A stretch of DNA of 64,000 bases from positions 1-64,000 of the forward strand of contig NZ_LQIU01000018.1 of NCBI RefSeq assembly GCF_001499995.1, given 5' to 3'. The position numbers were made by a program, and so were the translations under genes. The notes below the pieces were generated by a model that was given only the letters and a program-made list of their open reading frames with translations, was not told where the DNA came from and did no database searches. Below, piece by piece: positions 1 to 8,561 of this stretch. The first letter of the stretch is position 1, and the number at the start of each line of letters is the position of its first letter. The stretch is from Mycobacterium sp. IS-1496 (GTDB lineage Bacteria > Actinomycetota > Actinomycetes > Mycobacteriales > Mycobacteriaceae).

Positions 1-1321
1 CTCCGCCGCCGCCTGCTCCGCCACCCCCCCCGCCACCGGCACCCCCGCCGCTGGCAGCGGCGGGCTTCAGCGCCGGGTCCTCGAGTGGCGGCAGCCCTTC
101 CGGCCCGCCGGTGGGAAGACCGCCGGGCAGTCCACCCGGGAGGCCACCGCCAGGGGGCGCACCACCACCGGCCGGGGCGCCGCCACCACCGGCGGGCGAC
201 CCGCCGCCTCCTGACGGCGAGCCGCCACCGGAAGGGCCGCCCGCGGGTGGCGGTGAACCCTGGCCGCCAGGCGAGCCGGCGCCCGTCGCAGCCGCCTGTT
301 GAGCCCCCGGTCGTCCGCCGGGTTGGCCGCCACCGGGTTGGCCGCCGCCGGATTGGCCGCCACCCGGTTCACCCGGGGTGCCCTCACCGGGCGGCTGGTT
401 CCCGCCCTTGCGCGGGGCACCGTTGCTGCTGATCGGCGGCACCGGTGCCGCACCCTGCGGCGGGTCGACCACCTGGGGCAGGCTCTTGCCTGCGACGTCG
501 GCGCTGTAACTCGTCCGGACCTCCTCGGACTTCCGTTGCAGCGCAAGGTAGTCCATCATGGCCGCCGCGAGCGCGTTCTTGTCGCCCGCCTGGCCGGCCT
601 GGGCCACCCGGGCCTCGACCGCTTCGACCTCGGCGACCGTCGGATGCTGCCCCGCCCACGTGTCGTGGGCATCGGCCATGTCGATCGCTTCGTCGCCGAG
701 GAACTGGTAACTCTCGGCCAGCTTCTCCAGCCACTCCTTGTGCTGACGGACCGCGTCACCCGCCTTCTCGGCGGAGGTGCCCTCCCAGTTGATGCCCTCG
801 AGGTTGAAGGACGCGGCCCTCTCGCGCAGTGTGCCGGCGAAGTTCTTGGCCTGCTCGCCGTACGTCCGCATCGGGCCCGAATTCCCGGAGTGGATGATCT
901 GCGCGGCCGCCTTCACATCCATGAAGCCCGCGTCGGTCTGGCCGCCCGGCACGGCGGGCACCGTGGCGGGAAACTCGATCGCCGGGACCGACGGCGGAAG
1001 GGTGGGATTGACCGCGACGGGTTCCACCGAGCGGGGACCGTCGGGGTACTCGAGAGCCTGGGCCGCGCGGGTGTCGATCTGCTGGTAGACGTCGGCCGCC
1101 TCGGACAGCACCGCGGCGAGCCGTTCGGCTTCGCGGTTCCCGGCGATCAGGTGGCTGCGCAGCGTGTCCGAACCCGCCGCGATGCCGGCCGCCGACGCCG
1201 TCACGAACGGGAGTCCGCACGGCGGCGTGGGACGCTGCGACTCGTCGAGGATCTCCTCGTCCAGCGCGGTCGCGCGCGCCCGCAGGTCCGCCGGCTCGAC
1301 CCGGACTTCGTCGCCCGCCAT
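1..1321 (-). CDS. espB: ESX-1 secreted protein EspB (3' end outside window)
   Basis: Substrate of the ESX-1 type VII secretion system, known in mycobacteria as a PE-PPE-like fold that oligomerises after export. Read on the minus strand from an ATG at 1321 preceded by a strong AGGAGGA site, it gives at least 440 residues and runs off the left edge. The N-terminal half shows both family hallmarks: a YxxxD secretion motif (Y79-D83, YQQID) and a WxG motif (W179-G181, in INWEG). A GFMDVK stretch before the WxG also matches EspB. From about residue 270 the protein becomes a low-complexity tail of Gly, Pro, Gln and Ala, with short GGGQP-type repeats. It lies 50 bp downstream of eccE1, the order mycP1-eccE1-espB known from M. 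tuberculosis. The C-terminal processing region cannot be seen. Confidence 0.88.
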   Translation of the reverse strand, partial: MAGDEVRVEPADLRARATALDEEILDESQRPTPPCGLPFVTASAAGIAAGSDTLRSHLIAGNREAERLAAVLSEAADVYQQIDTRAAQALEYPDGPRSVEPVAVNPTLPPSVPAIEFPATVPAVPGGQTDAGFMDVKAAAQIIHSGNSGPMRTYGEQAKNFAGTLRERAASFNLEGINWEGTSAEKAGDAVRQHKEWLEKLAESYQFLGDEAIDMADAHDTWAGQHPTVAEVEAVEARVAQAGQAGDKNALAAAMMDYLALQRKSEEVRTSYSADVAGKSLPQVVDPPQGAAPVPPISSNGAPRKGGNQPPGEGTPGEPGGGQSGGGQPGGGQPGGRPGAQQAAATGAGSPGGQGSPPPAGGPSGGGSPSGGGGSPAGGGGAPAGGGAPPGGGLPGGLPGGLPTGGPEGLPPLEDPALKPAAASGGGAGGGGGGGAGGGG

Positions 1322-1371
1322 GTCTTCCTCCTCAGTTCACCGCGGCATCCCGGCGGCCGGTACGCGGTCGA

Positions 1372-2769
1372 TCACTGCTCGAGGGCCATCTGGTAGCGGC
1401 TTTCCTCGCGCGGGTTGATCAACCGGATGGGCAGCTGCCGGTGCCTCGGGGTGTCGATGAAGTTGTGTCGCAATATCACCCGCCCGACTCCGGGGTGCGG
1501 GGTCAGATACGTGGTGGCGTTCGGCCACGACAGTTTGGCGTCGTGGCCGATCCGCCCGTTGACGAAGCCGGCGAACTCGCCGAACTGGGGACCCAGCGTC
1601 ACCACCGCCCCCGCGGCCGCCGACCGGACCACGAACTGCGTGAACAGGCGCGCATCCCCGAGGTTGATGCTGACGTCGACGTCGTCGAACGGCATGTACA
1701 CCGGATACCGGTCGGCGGTCTCGCCGATGAGGATTCCCGCCGACCCGATCGGTAGCTCGTAGTGCTTGTCGGTCACCGGGCTGATGCCCTGCAGCGCGGC
1801 GCGTTGGCCGCCGAACAGACAGGAGAACCCGCGGGGCGTCGACGGATTGGCCAACGTCGTCAACAGCACCGTGGTGGTCGGGGCGGTGCCCGGGCGGATC
1901 CGCATCCGGGTGATCGTGTGGTCGGCGCGCGCCGACCACCACACGTCCGGTCCGCCGGGGGCGCTGTACGCCGCGGTGAAGGTGCTGCGGCCCTTGATCG
2001 CCGACCAGGTCTCCCGTTCGAAGCTGACCTCGGTGGCCCGGTCGAAATCGTCGAAGCTGCGGCTGGGGCGGGCGTCGATCCCGTTGCCGGCCAACTGATC
2101 CGCCAGCCGGGTCGTCGAGGCCACCAGGTACCGCGCCAGCCCCGCCACACCGGAGTCGCGGCGCTGCGCGGGTTTGCGGGTCAGCTCGGGGTCGGCCCGC
2201 AGCACGATCCAGGTCCGGCGGCTCGCCGGGGCCGGATACGGTCCGACGACCTGTTCGTACAGCGCCACCAGGCTGGCCGGCGCGGTCTTGCCGACCCGGT
2301 ACCCCGCGGCCACGACGTCGGCTTCGAGTTCCGGGCAGTGTGCGGCGATCAACGTCTCGACCAGTGCGGTGTCGAGCACGTCGTCGGTGAAGGACTGCCC
2401 GTTCACCACCACGGTCGGGGTGAACGGCCGCGGCACCAGTTCGATCGCCGACATGAGGTGGTCACCCTGCCAGCGCACCGCGACGTGGTCGCCGGGCATG
2501 ACCGTCGCACCCACCGCGGGTTCCGACGGGGCGGGCGGCGTGCTGCGGTGTCGGCGCCGCCAGGAGAACAGCGCCGCCACCCAGCCCGTCAACCGGCGTC
2601 CGCGGACCGTCACGACCGCGATCAGCGCGATCAGTACGGACACCGCGATGCCGACCCACAGCAGGTTCAGCGGGATGAAGAGCGCGATGCAGGCCGGGAT
2701 CAGCACCGCCGCCCAGATCAGGTGGCCGGTGGTCAGGCGCAGCCCGAACTGCGTGAGGAAGGGTCTCAT
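1372..2769 (-). CDS. eccE1: ESX-1 type VII secretion core component EccE1
   Basis: Membrane component on the periphery of the ESX-1 secretion complex. The ATG chosen overlaps the mycP1 stop codon (ATGA) and gives 465 aa, close to the roughly 460 aa known for EccE1. The protein starts MRPFLTQFGLRL. Two hydrophobic segments at about residues 13-33 and 36-55 anchor it, and the remainder is a soluble domain, as in the EccE family. Longer in-frame starts upstream would run into mycP1 and are not needed. Its place between mycP1 and espB, with 4-bp coupling to mycP1, supports ESX-1 identity over the other ESX loci. Confidence 0.9.
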   Translation of the reverse strand: MRPFLTQFGLRLTTGHLIWAAVLIPACIALFIPLNLLWVGIAVSVLIALIAVVTVRGRRLTGWVAALFSWRRRHRSTPPAPSEPAVGATVMPGDHVAVRWQGDHLMSAIELVPRPFTPTVVVNGQSFTDDVLDTALVETLIAAHCPELEADVVAAGYRVGKTAPASLVALYEQVVGPYPAPASRRTWIVLRADPELTRKPAQRRDSGVAGLARYLVASTTRLADQLAGNGIDARPSRSFDDFDRATEVSFERETWSAIKGRSTFTAAYSAPGGPDVWWSARADHTITRMRIRPGTAPTTTVLLTTLANPSTPRGFSCLFGGQRAALQGISPVTDKHYELPIGSAGILIGETADRYPVYMPFDDVDVSINLGDARLFTQFVVRSAAAGAVVTLGPQFGEFAGFVNGRIGHDAKLSWPNATTYLTPHPGVGRVILRHNFIDTPRHRQLPIRLINPREESRYQMALEQ

Positions 2770-4124
2770 CGGCGCCTCAACGCCCGCCGGGTCAGCGCGG
2801 CGATGCCGAGGATCACGGTCAGACCCGCCCCGATCACGACGACCCAGGTGATCGGTCCGCGGTCGGGCGGCGGGACGTACACCGGGGGCGGCAGTTGTTT
2901 GACGCGGTACGGGATGTCGGTGGGCCCCTCGGGCACCTCCCACGTCAGCGCGGCCACCGGGTCGATCACCCCCGCCCCGACGTAGTTGTCGACGCCGCCG
3001 CCGGGGTGGCGGGCGGTGGCGGTGATGCGGTTCATGATCTGTGCGGGGGTCAGTGCGGGGAAACGCTGTTTGAGCAGCGCCGCCAGCCCCGAGACGTACG
3101 CGGCGGAGAACGACGTGCCGCCGATCGGGATGGGCCCGTCCTGACCCTGCAGCGCGTTGACGGGCTGACCGTCGTAACCCAGCGCGGTGATGTTCGCGCC
3201 GGGGGCGGCCGCACCCACCCAGGGACCGGACATCGAGAAGTTGCTGGGCTGACCGTTGTCGTTGATGCTGCCGACGGTCAGCACCAGCGGTGAGTACCAG
3301 GCCGGGCTGACGACGGTCTGCACCTGTTGCCAGCCGCGCGGATCGGTCGGGACCGCCGGGTCGGGCGGTGGGTTCTGCGTGCAGTCCTGCCCGGTGTTGC
3401 CCGCGGCGACGACCACCACGGCGTTCTTGACGTTGACGGCGTAGTTGACCGCCGCGCCCAGTCCGGTCTCGTCGATGGGGCGGGTGATCTTGTAGCAGGC
3501 GGCTTCGCTGATGTTGATCACCTGCGCGCCCAGGTTCGCGGCGTGCACGACGGCGCGGGCGAGGCTGCGCAGCGACCCCGCGGTCTGCGTGGTGTTGGGG
3601 TCGTTGGGATCCTGGCGGGCGCCGACCGGCTGGAAGGCCTCCGAGGTCTGGCGCAGCGACAGGACACGGGCGTCCGGGGCGACCCCGACGAACCCGTCGG
3701 TGGGCGATCCCCTTCCGGCGATGATCGACGCCGTCAGCGTGCCGTGCGAGTCGCAGTCCGACATGCCGTTGCCGGCCTGGTCGACGAAGTCACCGCCCGG
3801 TTCTGCGGGCACGCGCGGTGACCCGTTCACACCGGTGTCGATCACCGCGACCGTGACCCCGGCGCCGGTCGCGAACTTCTGGGCCTCGGCCAGCTGGAGA
3901 TAGTCGTTCGGCCAGGGCTTGTCGGCAAAGTTGGAGTTCGGCAGCACTGTCGGGGCCGAACACACCCGGCGCTGCTCCGTCGGCGAATCGGGTCCGGTCT
4001 GATCGGGCGGTAGCGCCGCGGGGTCGATGCTCGGTGGTTCGACCGCCCCCACCGGTGGCGCGCTGACCAGCGCCAACAACAGGGCCACGACCACCACCCG
4101 CACCCGCTGCACCGTGCTCAGCAC
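2766..4124 (-). CDS. mycP1: Mycosin-1, membrane-anchored subtilisin-like protease of ESX-1
   Basis: Serine protease required for ESX secretion; in ESX-1 it cleaves EspB. With the GTG at 4124 the protein has 452 aa and opens with a signal peptide (hydrophobic run ending SAPPVGA). The catalytic triad is visible as D96 (VIDTG), H127 (DSHGT) and S338 (GTSFSAAY). The family's AGNTGQDC insert region is present, and a C-terminal membrane helix is followed by Arg residues (RRALRRR). An in-frame ATG at 4232 would add 36 residues without signal-peptide character, so the GTG start is preferred; M. tuberculosis MycP1 is 446 aa. It overlaps eccE1 by 4 bp. Confidence 0.93.
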   Translation of the reverse strand: MLSTVQRVRVVVVALLLALVSAPPVGAVEPPSIDPAALPPDQTGPDSPTEQRRVCSAPTVLPNSNFADKPWPNDYLQLAEAQKFATGAGVTVAVIDTGVNGSPRVPAEPGGDFVDQAGNGMSDCDSHGTLTASIIAGRGSPTDGFVGVAPDARVLSLRQTSEAFQPVGARQDPNDPNTTQTAGSLRSLARAVVHAANLGAQVINISEAACYKITRPIDETGLGAAVNYAVNVKNAVVVVAAGNTGQDCTQNPPPDPAVPTDPRGWQQVQTVVSPAWYSPLVLTVGSINDNGQPSNFSMSGPWVGAAAPGANITALGYDGQPVNALQGQDGPIPIGGTSFSAAYVSGLAALLKQRFPALTPAQIMNRITATARHPGGGVDNYVGAGVIDPVAALTWEVPEGPTDIPYRVKQLPPPVYVPPPDRGPITWVVVIGAGLTVILGIAALTRRALRRR

Positions 4125-4301
4125 CCCCCGTGTCAACCCGCCGACGGCTTCGCGCCTCAGTGTAGACAGCAAACCCGGATCCGCCTCGCGGGCGGCTCCT
4201 CCCCTGACGCCGCGCGGACCGGTCGAATGCACGGAGCAATCTTAAAGGCACGGCGAGGGGGGTAGCTGCGGTTTCTTGTCGGCGGAACTACGGGTGGGGA
4301 G

Positions 4302-4559
4302 TCAGGCGTCGAGGTCCTGCTCGACCAGCCCGGCGACGGTGTCGAGGGCGGCCGCGTCGTCGGACTCCACGGTGACCTCGGCGCCGTTGCCCGCGCCCAG
4401 CGTCATGATCATCAGGGCGGACCCGGCGTCGACGGGCTCACCCCCGGGGACCGCGAGGGTGACCGGGACGCCCGCGGTGACGACGGCTTCGGCGATGATC
4501 GCGGCGGGGCGGGCGTGCAGCCCGATGGCCGAGCCGACGGTGACGGTGCGTGCGGGCAT
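4302..4559 (-). CDS. ptsH: Phosphocarrier protein HPr
   Basis: Small phosphocarrier of the phosphotransferase system. It takes phosphate from enzyme I (PtsI) and passes it to the IIA domain of FruA. The 85-aa product has the usual HPr length. The active-site His15 sits in GLHARPA, and the Ser46 region reads DAGSALMIM, so the serine of the regulatory site is kept although the flanking Lys is Gly. A good AGAAGGAG ribosome site precedes the ATG. It is the last gene of fruR-fruK-fruA-ptsH, separated from fruA by 105 bp containing a hairpin. Confidence 0.95.
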   Translation of the reverse strand: MPARTVTVGSAIGLHARPAAIIAEAVVTAGVPVTLAVPGGEPVDAGSALMIMTLGAGNGAEVTVESDDAAALDTVAGLVEQDLDA

Positions 4560-4626
4560 GGTGGAGATCTCCTTCTGTAGGGGCGGTTGCCGAGTTCGAC
4601 GAAATGGTTGGAGTTACTCGTACTTC

Positions 4627-4652
4627 GGCGCCCGTTTGTTCGTTTGGGCGCC
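4627..4652 (-). other. Hairpin between fruA and ptsH
   Basis: A perfect 7-bp inverted repeat (GGCGCCC / GGGCGCC) with a 12-nt loop sits between the fruA stop and the ptsH start. No U-run follows, so a classical intrinsic terminator is unlikely. It could instead be an RNA processing or stability element that sets HPr expression apart from FruA. Confidence 0.45.
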
Positions 4653-4664
4653 TCGAGGCAGGGG

Positions 4665-6695
4665 TCAGGCGGCGGCCAGCGCGGGCGTCCCCTCCGCGGT
4701 GACCTTGGGCTTGGCGAGTTGTTTGGCCGCGACGACGGCGCCTGCGCCTGCCGCCGTGCCCACCGCGAGCGCAACCAGGAACCACACCAGGTTGCCGATC
4801 GCGAAGAACACGAAGATGCCGCCGTGCGGCGCCTTGGACGTGACGTCGAAGGCCATCACCAGCGCGCCGGTGATCGCGCCGCCGAACATCATCGACGGGA
4901 TGACCCGCAGCGGGTCGGCCGCGGCGAAGGGGATCGCCCCCTCGGAGATGAACGACGCACCGAGTAGCCATGCGGCGCGGCCGTTCTCGCGTTCCGGTTC
5001 GGTGAACAACCCCGGCCGCACGGTCGAGGCGAGCGCCATCGCCAGCGGCGGGACCATCCCCGCGGCCATCACCGCCGCCATGATCCGCAGCGACGCCGGG
5101 TCGGCCACGTTGAGCCCGGTGGTCGCGAACGCGTAGGCCGCCTTGTTCACCGGGCCGCCCAGGTCGAAGCACATCATCAGGCCGAGGATGACGCCCAGCA
5201 CGATCACCGAACTGCCCGACAGCCCGTTGAGCCAGTCAGTGAGGCTGGTGGTCAGCCAGGCCAGCGGCCTGCCGAGCAGCAGGAACATCAGCAGGCCGAC
5301 GACCATCGACGCGAACAGCGGGATGATCACCACCGGCATCAGCCCGCGGGCCCACTGCGGGACGCCGATCCGGCTGATCCACAGCGCGGCGAAGCCGGCG
5401 ATCAGCCCGCCGACGATGCCGCCGATGAAGCCCGCGCCCACCGTGGTGGCGATGTAGCCGGCGACGAATCCGGGTGCGATACCCGGCCGGTCGGCGATCG
5501 CGAACGCGATGTAGCCGGCCAGTGCGGGCACCAGGAAGAAGAACGCGAGGTTGCCGATCGTGAACAGCACCGCGCCGAGGTACTGGATCAGCCCGCCCGA
5601 CGGCAGGTCGGTCAGCGAGTTCGTGGTCGCAATGATCTTGCCGAGCGAATCCGTCTGGCCGTCAGGGGTATTCGCGATGTCGTAGCCCGCGAACAGGAAA
5701 CCCAGCGCGATCAGCAGACCGCCCGCGGCGACGAACGGGATCATGTAGCTCACACCGGTCAGCAGGATCTGCCGGGTGCGGGTGCCCCAGCCGACATCCC
5801 CCGACGGGGCGGCCGCCGCCGGTGCGCCCGCGGCTCCGCCCTCGACGCGCGCGGCGTTCGGATCGACGGCGGCGGCCAGCGCTTCGGCGACCATCTTGTC
5901 CGGTTCGTTGATCGCCCGTTTGACCCCGGAGGCCACGACGGGTTTGCCCGCGAAGCGCTGCCGGTCCTTGACCCCGACATCGGTGGCGAAGAGGACGGCG
6001 TCCGCCTCGGCGATCGTCGTCGCCGACAGCGGCGTGCTGCCCGAGGACCCCTGTGTCTCCACGTGCAGCGCGACCCCGGCCTTCTTCGCGGCGGCCGCCA
6101 GGGAGTCGGCCGCCATGTAGGTGTGCGCGATCCCGGTCGGGCAGGCGGTCACCGCGACGAGGGTCCGCTGCCTGGCCGGTTCGGGTTCCGGTTCCGGTTT
6201 CGCGGTGGACGGCGGTGCTGCGGCCGGCTGGGGACTCACCACACCCTCGACCAGTGAGACGGCCTCGTCGGGGGTGCCGGCCGCCCGCAGCGAGGCGACG
6301 AAGTCCTTGCGCACCAGGGCGCGTGCGAGGCTCGACAGCAGCTTCATGTGGTCGGCGCCGCCGGACTCCGGTGCGGCGATGAGGAACACCAGGTCGGCCG
6401 GTCCGTCCGGGGCGCCGAAATCGACGCCGGGCGCCAGCCGGGCGAACCCAATGGTGGGCGTGTCGACGTACGGCGAGCGGCAGTGCGGGATCGCGAGCCC
6501 GCCGGGCAGGCCGGTCGCCGACTGTCCTTCGCGGGCCAGCGCGGCCGAGACCAGGCCGTCGGTGTCGCTGGTGCGCCCGGCGTCGGCCAGCCGGCTGACG
6601 AGGCGGCCGATCACGGCCTCCTTGTCTGCGCCGGCGTCGACGTCGAGCAGCACGAGATCGGTGGTGATGATCGGCGATGCGGTGGGACTGGACAT
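4665..6695 (-). CDS. fruA: PTS fructose transporter, fused IIA-IIB-IIC
   Basis: Imports fructose and phosphorylates it to fructose-1-phosphate at the inner membrane. The 676-aa product has IIA at residues 1-150 (phospho-His71 in LAIPHCRSP), IIB at about 178-275 (phospho-Cys185 in TACPTGIAHT) and a IIC membrane domain from about 320 to 660 with many hydrophobic helices. Low-complexity Pro/Glu and Ala linkers join the domains. The ATG at 6695 was preferred because IIA begins immediately after it; upstream in-frame sequence belongs to the antisense of fruK. The gene lies 22 bp after fruK and feeds it substrate. Confidence 0.95.
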   Translation of the reverse strand: MSSPTASPIITTDLVLLDVDAGADKEAVIGRLVSRLADAGRTSDTDGLVSAALAREGQSATGLPGGLAIPHCRSPYVDTPTIGFARLAPGVDFGAPDGPADLVFLIAAPESGGADHMKLLSSLARALVRKDFVASLRAAGTPDEAVSLVEGVVSPQPAAAPPSTAKPEPEPEPARQRTLVAVTACPTGIAHTYMAADSLAAAAKKAGVALHVETQGSSGSTPLSATTIAEADAVLFATDVGVKDRQRFAGKPVVASGVKRAINEPDKMVAEALAAAVDPNAARVEGGAAGAPAAAAPSGDVGWGTRTRQILLTGVSYMIPFVAAGGLLIALGFLFAGYDIANTPDGQTDSLGKIIATTNSLTDLPSGGLIQYLGAVLFTIGNLAFFFLVPALAGYIAFAIADRPGIAPGFVAGYIATTVGAGFIGGIVGGLIAGFAALWISRIGVPQWARGLMPVVIIPLFASMVVGLLMFLLLGRPLAWLTTSLTDWLNGLSGSSVIVLGVILGLMMCFDLGGPVNKAAYAFATTGLNVADPASLRIMAAVMAAGMVPPLAMALASTVRPGLFTEPERENGRAAWLLGASFISEGAIPFAAADPLRVIPSMMFGGAITGALVMAFDVTSKAPHGGIFVFFAIGNLVWFLVALAVGTAAGAGAVVAAKQLAKPKVTAEGTPALAAA

Positions 6696-6717
6696 CACTG
6701 GCTCTTTCGGTCGGGTG

Positions 6718-7695
6718 TCAGGAGCTGGCAGGGGTCGGGGCGATGGCGCTGACGGCGACGCCGTCGAGATCGAGCTGGGCGGGTGTGGGCAGTGCGGAGC
6801 CGGGGAGGGCCGCGGCGGCGCTGCCGTAGGCGACGGCCATGCGCAGCCGGTGGGGCGCCTCGGCACCGCCCACGGCCGCACGGACGTAACCGGCCAGCGA
6901 CGAGTCGCCCGCCCCGACGGTGCTACGCGGGACGATGGGCGGCGGCGTCGCCATCCACGCGCCGGTCTGGTCGACGAGGACGGCGCCTGCGGCGCCCAGC
7001 GTGGCGAGCACGGCGCCGACTCCGCGGTCGACGAGCCGGCGCGCGGCGGCCACGACCGGGCCCGGATCGCCGTGGGCGGCAGCGCTTTCCAGCTCCTCGG
7101 CGGATTCGCCGACGAGCCCGGCCAGTTCCTCGGCGTTGGGTTTGATGACATCGGGCGCCGCATCGTCGAACGCAGCGGCCAGCGCGGCGAGCGGGCGTTC
7201 GGAGGTGTCGACGGCGACCCGGCAGGGCAGGGACGCCAGCCGCGCGACCACCTCGGCGTACCAGTCGTCCGGCAGGCCGGGCGGCAGCGAGCCCGACAGC
7301 ACCACCCAGGCGGCGCTCTCGGCGGCCGCGACGAGGCTGCGGGTGAGCGCGTCCCGGGCGGCGGCGTCCAGTGTCGCGCCGCGCTCGTTGAGTTTCGTCG
7401 TGGTGCCGTCGGGTTCGGTGATGGCCAGGTTGGTGCGAACGGGTTCGGCGATCGGCACGCAGCGGAACGGCACCCCCGTCGCGCGCAGTGCGGTGACGAT
7501 CGGGTCGTCGTCCGCGGCGGGCAGCAGGGCGACCGCCTCCACCCGCGCGAGGGTCAGCGCGCGGGCGACGTTGACGCCCTTTCCGCCCGGCTCACTGACG
7601 ACCGACGTGACCCGCTGCACCGCGCCGCGGGTCAGCGGCGTCGGCAGTGCGACCGTGCGGTCGACGCTGGGATTGGGCGTGACGGTGACGATCAT
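6718..7695 (-). CDS. fruK: 1-phosphofructokinase
   Basis: PfkB-family sugar kinase that converts fructose-1-phosphate plus ATP to fructose-1,6-bisphosphate. It has 325 aa, the normal family length. The N-terminal substrate signature NPSVD and the GGKGVNVAR motif (residues 37-45) are present. The C-terminal anion-hole motif GAGDS carries the probable catalytic base D264. The start overlaps the fruR stop by 4 bp (ATGA), indicating translational coupling. Neighbours fruR and fruA make the sugar specificity clear. Confidence 0.94.
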   Translation of the reverse strand: MIVTVTPNPSVDRTVALPTPLTRGAVQRVTSVVSEPGGKGVNVARALTLARVEAVALLPAADDDPIVTALRATGVPFRCVPIAEPVRTNLAITEPDGTTTKLNERGATLDAAARDALTRSLVAAAESAAWVVLSGSLPPGLPDDWYAEVVARLASLPCRVAVDTSERPLAALAAAFDDAAPDVIKPNAEELAGLVGESAEELESAAAHGDPGPVVAAARRLVDRGVGAVLATLGAAGAVLVDQTGAWMATPPPIVPRSTVGAGDSSLAGYVRAAVGGAEAPHRLRMAVAYGSAAAALPGSALPTPAQLDLDGVAVSAIAPTPASS

Positions 7696-8459
7696 GCGAT
7701 CACGACCTCGACGCCACGCTCGGCGAACTCCCTGCGGTAGGCGTCGGTGATCTCCCCGTCGGTGACCAGGGTGTCGACGCTGCCCAGCGGCGCGAAGCTC
7801 ACGAACTCCTCGCGGCCGACCTTCGACGAATCGGCCGCCACCACCACGTAGTTGGCGGCCTGCACCATCGCGCGCTTGACGGCGGCCTCCTCGCTGTCCG
7901 GGGTGGACAGACCGTGCCGCACGCTGATGCCGTTGGTGCCGACGAAGGCGACGTCGACGCGCAGGCTGTCGAGGACCCGCAGGGCCTGCTCGCCGACGGC
8001 GGCCTGGGTCAGCCCGCGCACCCGCCCGCCGAGCAGTTGCAGTTCCACCATCGGCATGCCGGCCAGCCGGGCGGCGATCGGCACGGAGTTCGTGACGACG
8101 ACGAGTTCACGGTCGGCGGGCAACTGCGCGGCGATCCGTGCGGTCGTGGTGCCGGCATCGAGCAGGATGCTGCCCCCGCTGACGGGCAGGAGGTCGAGGG
8201 CCGCCGCGGCGATGGTCTCCTTGTAGCCGGCCCGCGTCGCGTCCCGTTCCGCGACGTCCGCCTCGACGAGGTGCAGCGCCCGCGCGGGCACCGCACCGCC
8301 GTGGACCCGGCGCAGCAGTCCGGCCCGGTCGAGGGCGGCCAGGTCGCGCCGGACAGTCTCGGTGGTGACGTCGTAGGCCTCGGCCAGCTCCGCCACCGAG
8401 GCGCGGCCTCTCTGCATCACCAGTGAGGCGATGGCCTGCTGCCGTTCTTCGGCGTACAT
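7692..8459 (-). CDS. fruR: DeoR-family repressor of the fructose PTS
   Basis: Transcription factor of 255 aa. An N-terminal DeoR winged helix-turn-helix occupies residues 1-57, with the signature VTTETVRRDLAAL and the following RRVHGGA. A DeoRC sugar-phosphate sensor domain follows (GGSILLDAGTTT, then VVAADSSKVG near the end). The effector is probably a fructose phosphate, by analogy with other FruR/DeoR proteins. It is the first gene of the fruR-fruK-fruA-ptsH operon and divergent from ptsI, so one operator region may control both. The symbol is assigned by context. Confidence 0.88.
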   Translation of the reverse strand: MYAEERQQAIASLVMQRGRASVAELAEAYDVTTETVRRDLAALDRAGLLRRVHGGAVPARALHLVEADVAERDATRAGYKETIAAAALDLLPVSGGSILLDAGTTTARIAAQLPADRELVVVTNSVPIAARLAGMPMVELQLLGGRVRGLTQAAVGEQALRVLDSLRVDVAFVGTNGISVRHGLSTPDSEEAAVKRAMVQAANYVVVAADSSKVGREEFVSFAPLGSVDTLVTDGEITDAYRREFAERGVEVVIA

Positions 8460-8561
8460 GAAGCTCCGTATATGTGGGAAATGCCGGGACTGTTGTTGGT
8501 TATGTTTGGTTTTACTACCGTTCGTGTTGACTTGTCAATGGTTTTGAGTAACCTGGTTCAC
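8460..8561. promoter_or_regulatory. Divergent fruR/ptsI control region
   Basis: A 102-bp intergenic region, noticeably AT-richer than its surroundings. It contains a perfect palindrome TTGACTTGTCAA at 8527-8538 (TTGAC, 2-bp spacer, GTCAA). Its left half is also a good -35 hexamer for ptsI (TTGACT), with TAACCT 16 bp further on as a weak -10. A binding site overlapping the -35 would suit repression by FruR, but that is inference from one palindrome. Confidence 0.5.

Noticed and set aside
299..1396. A plus-strand frame of 365 codons opposite espB
   Set aside because: The minus strand encodes EspB with YxxxD and WxG motifs and a strong ribosome site; the plus frame has no recognisable domain.
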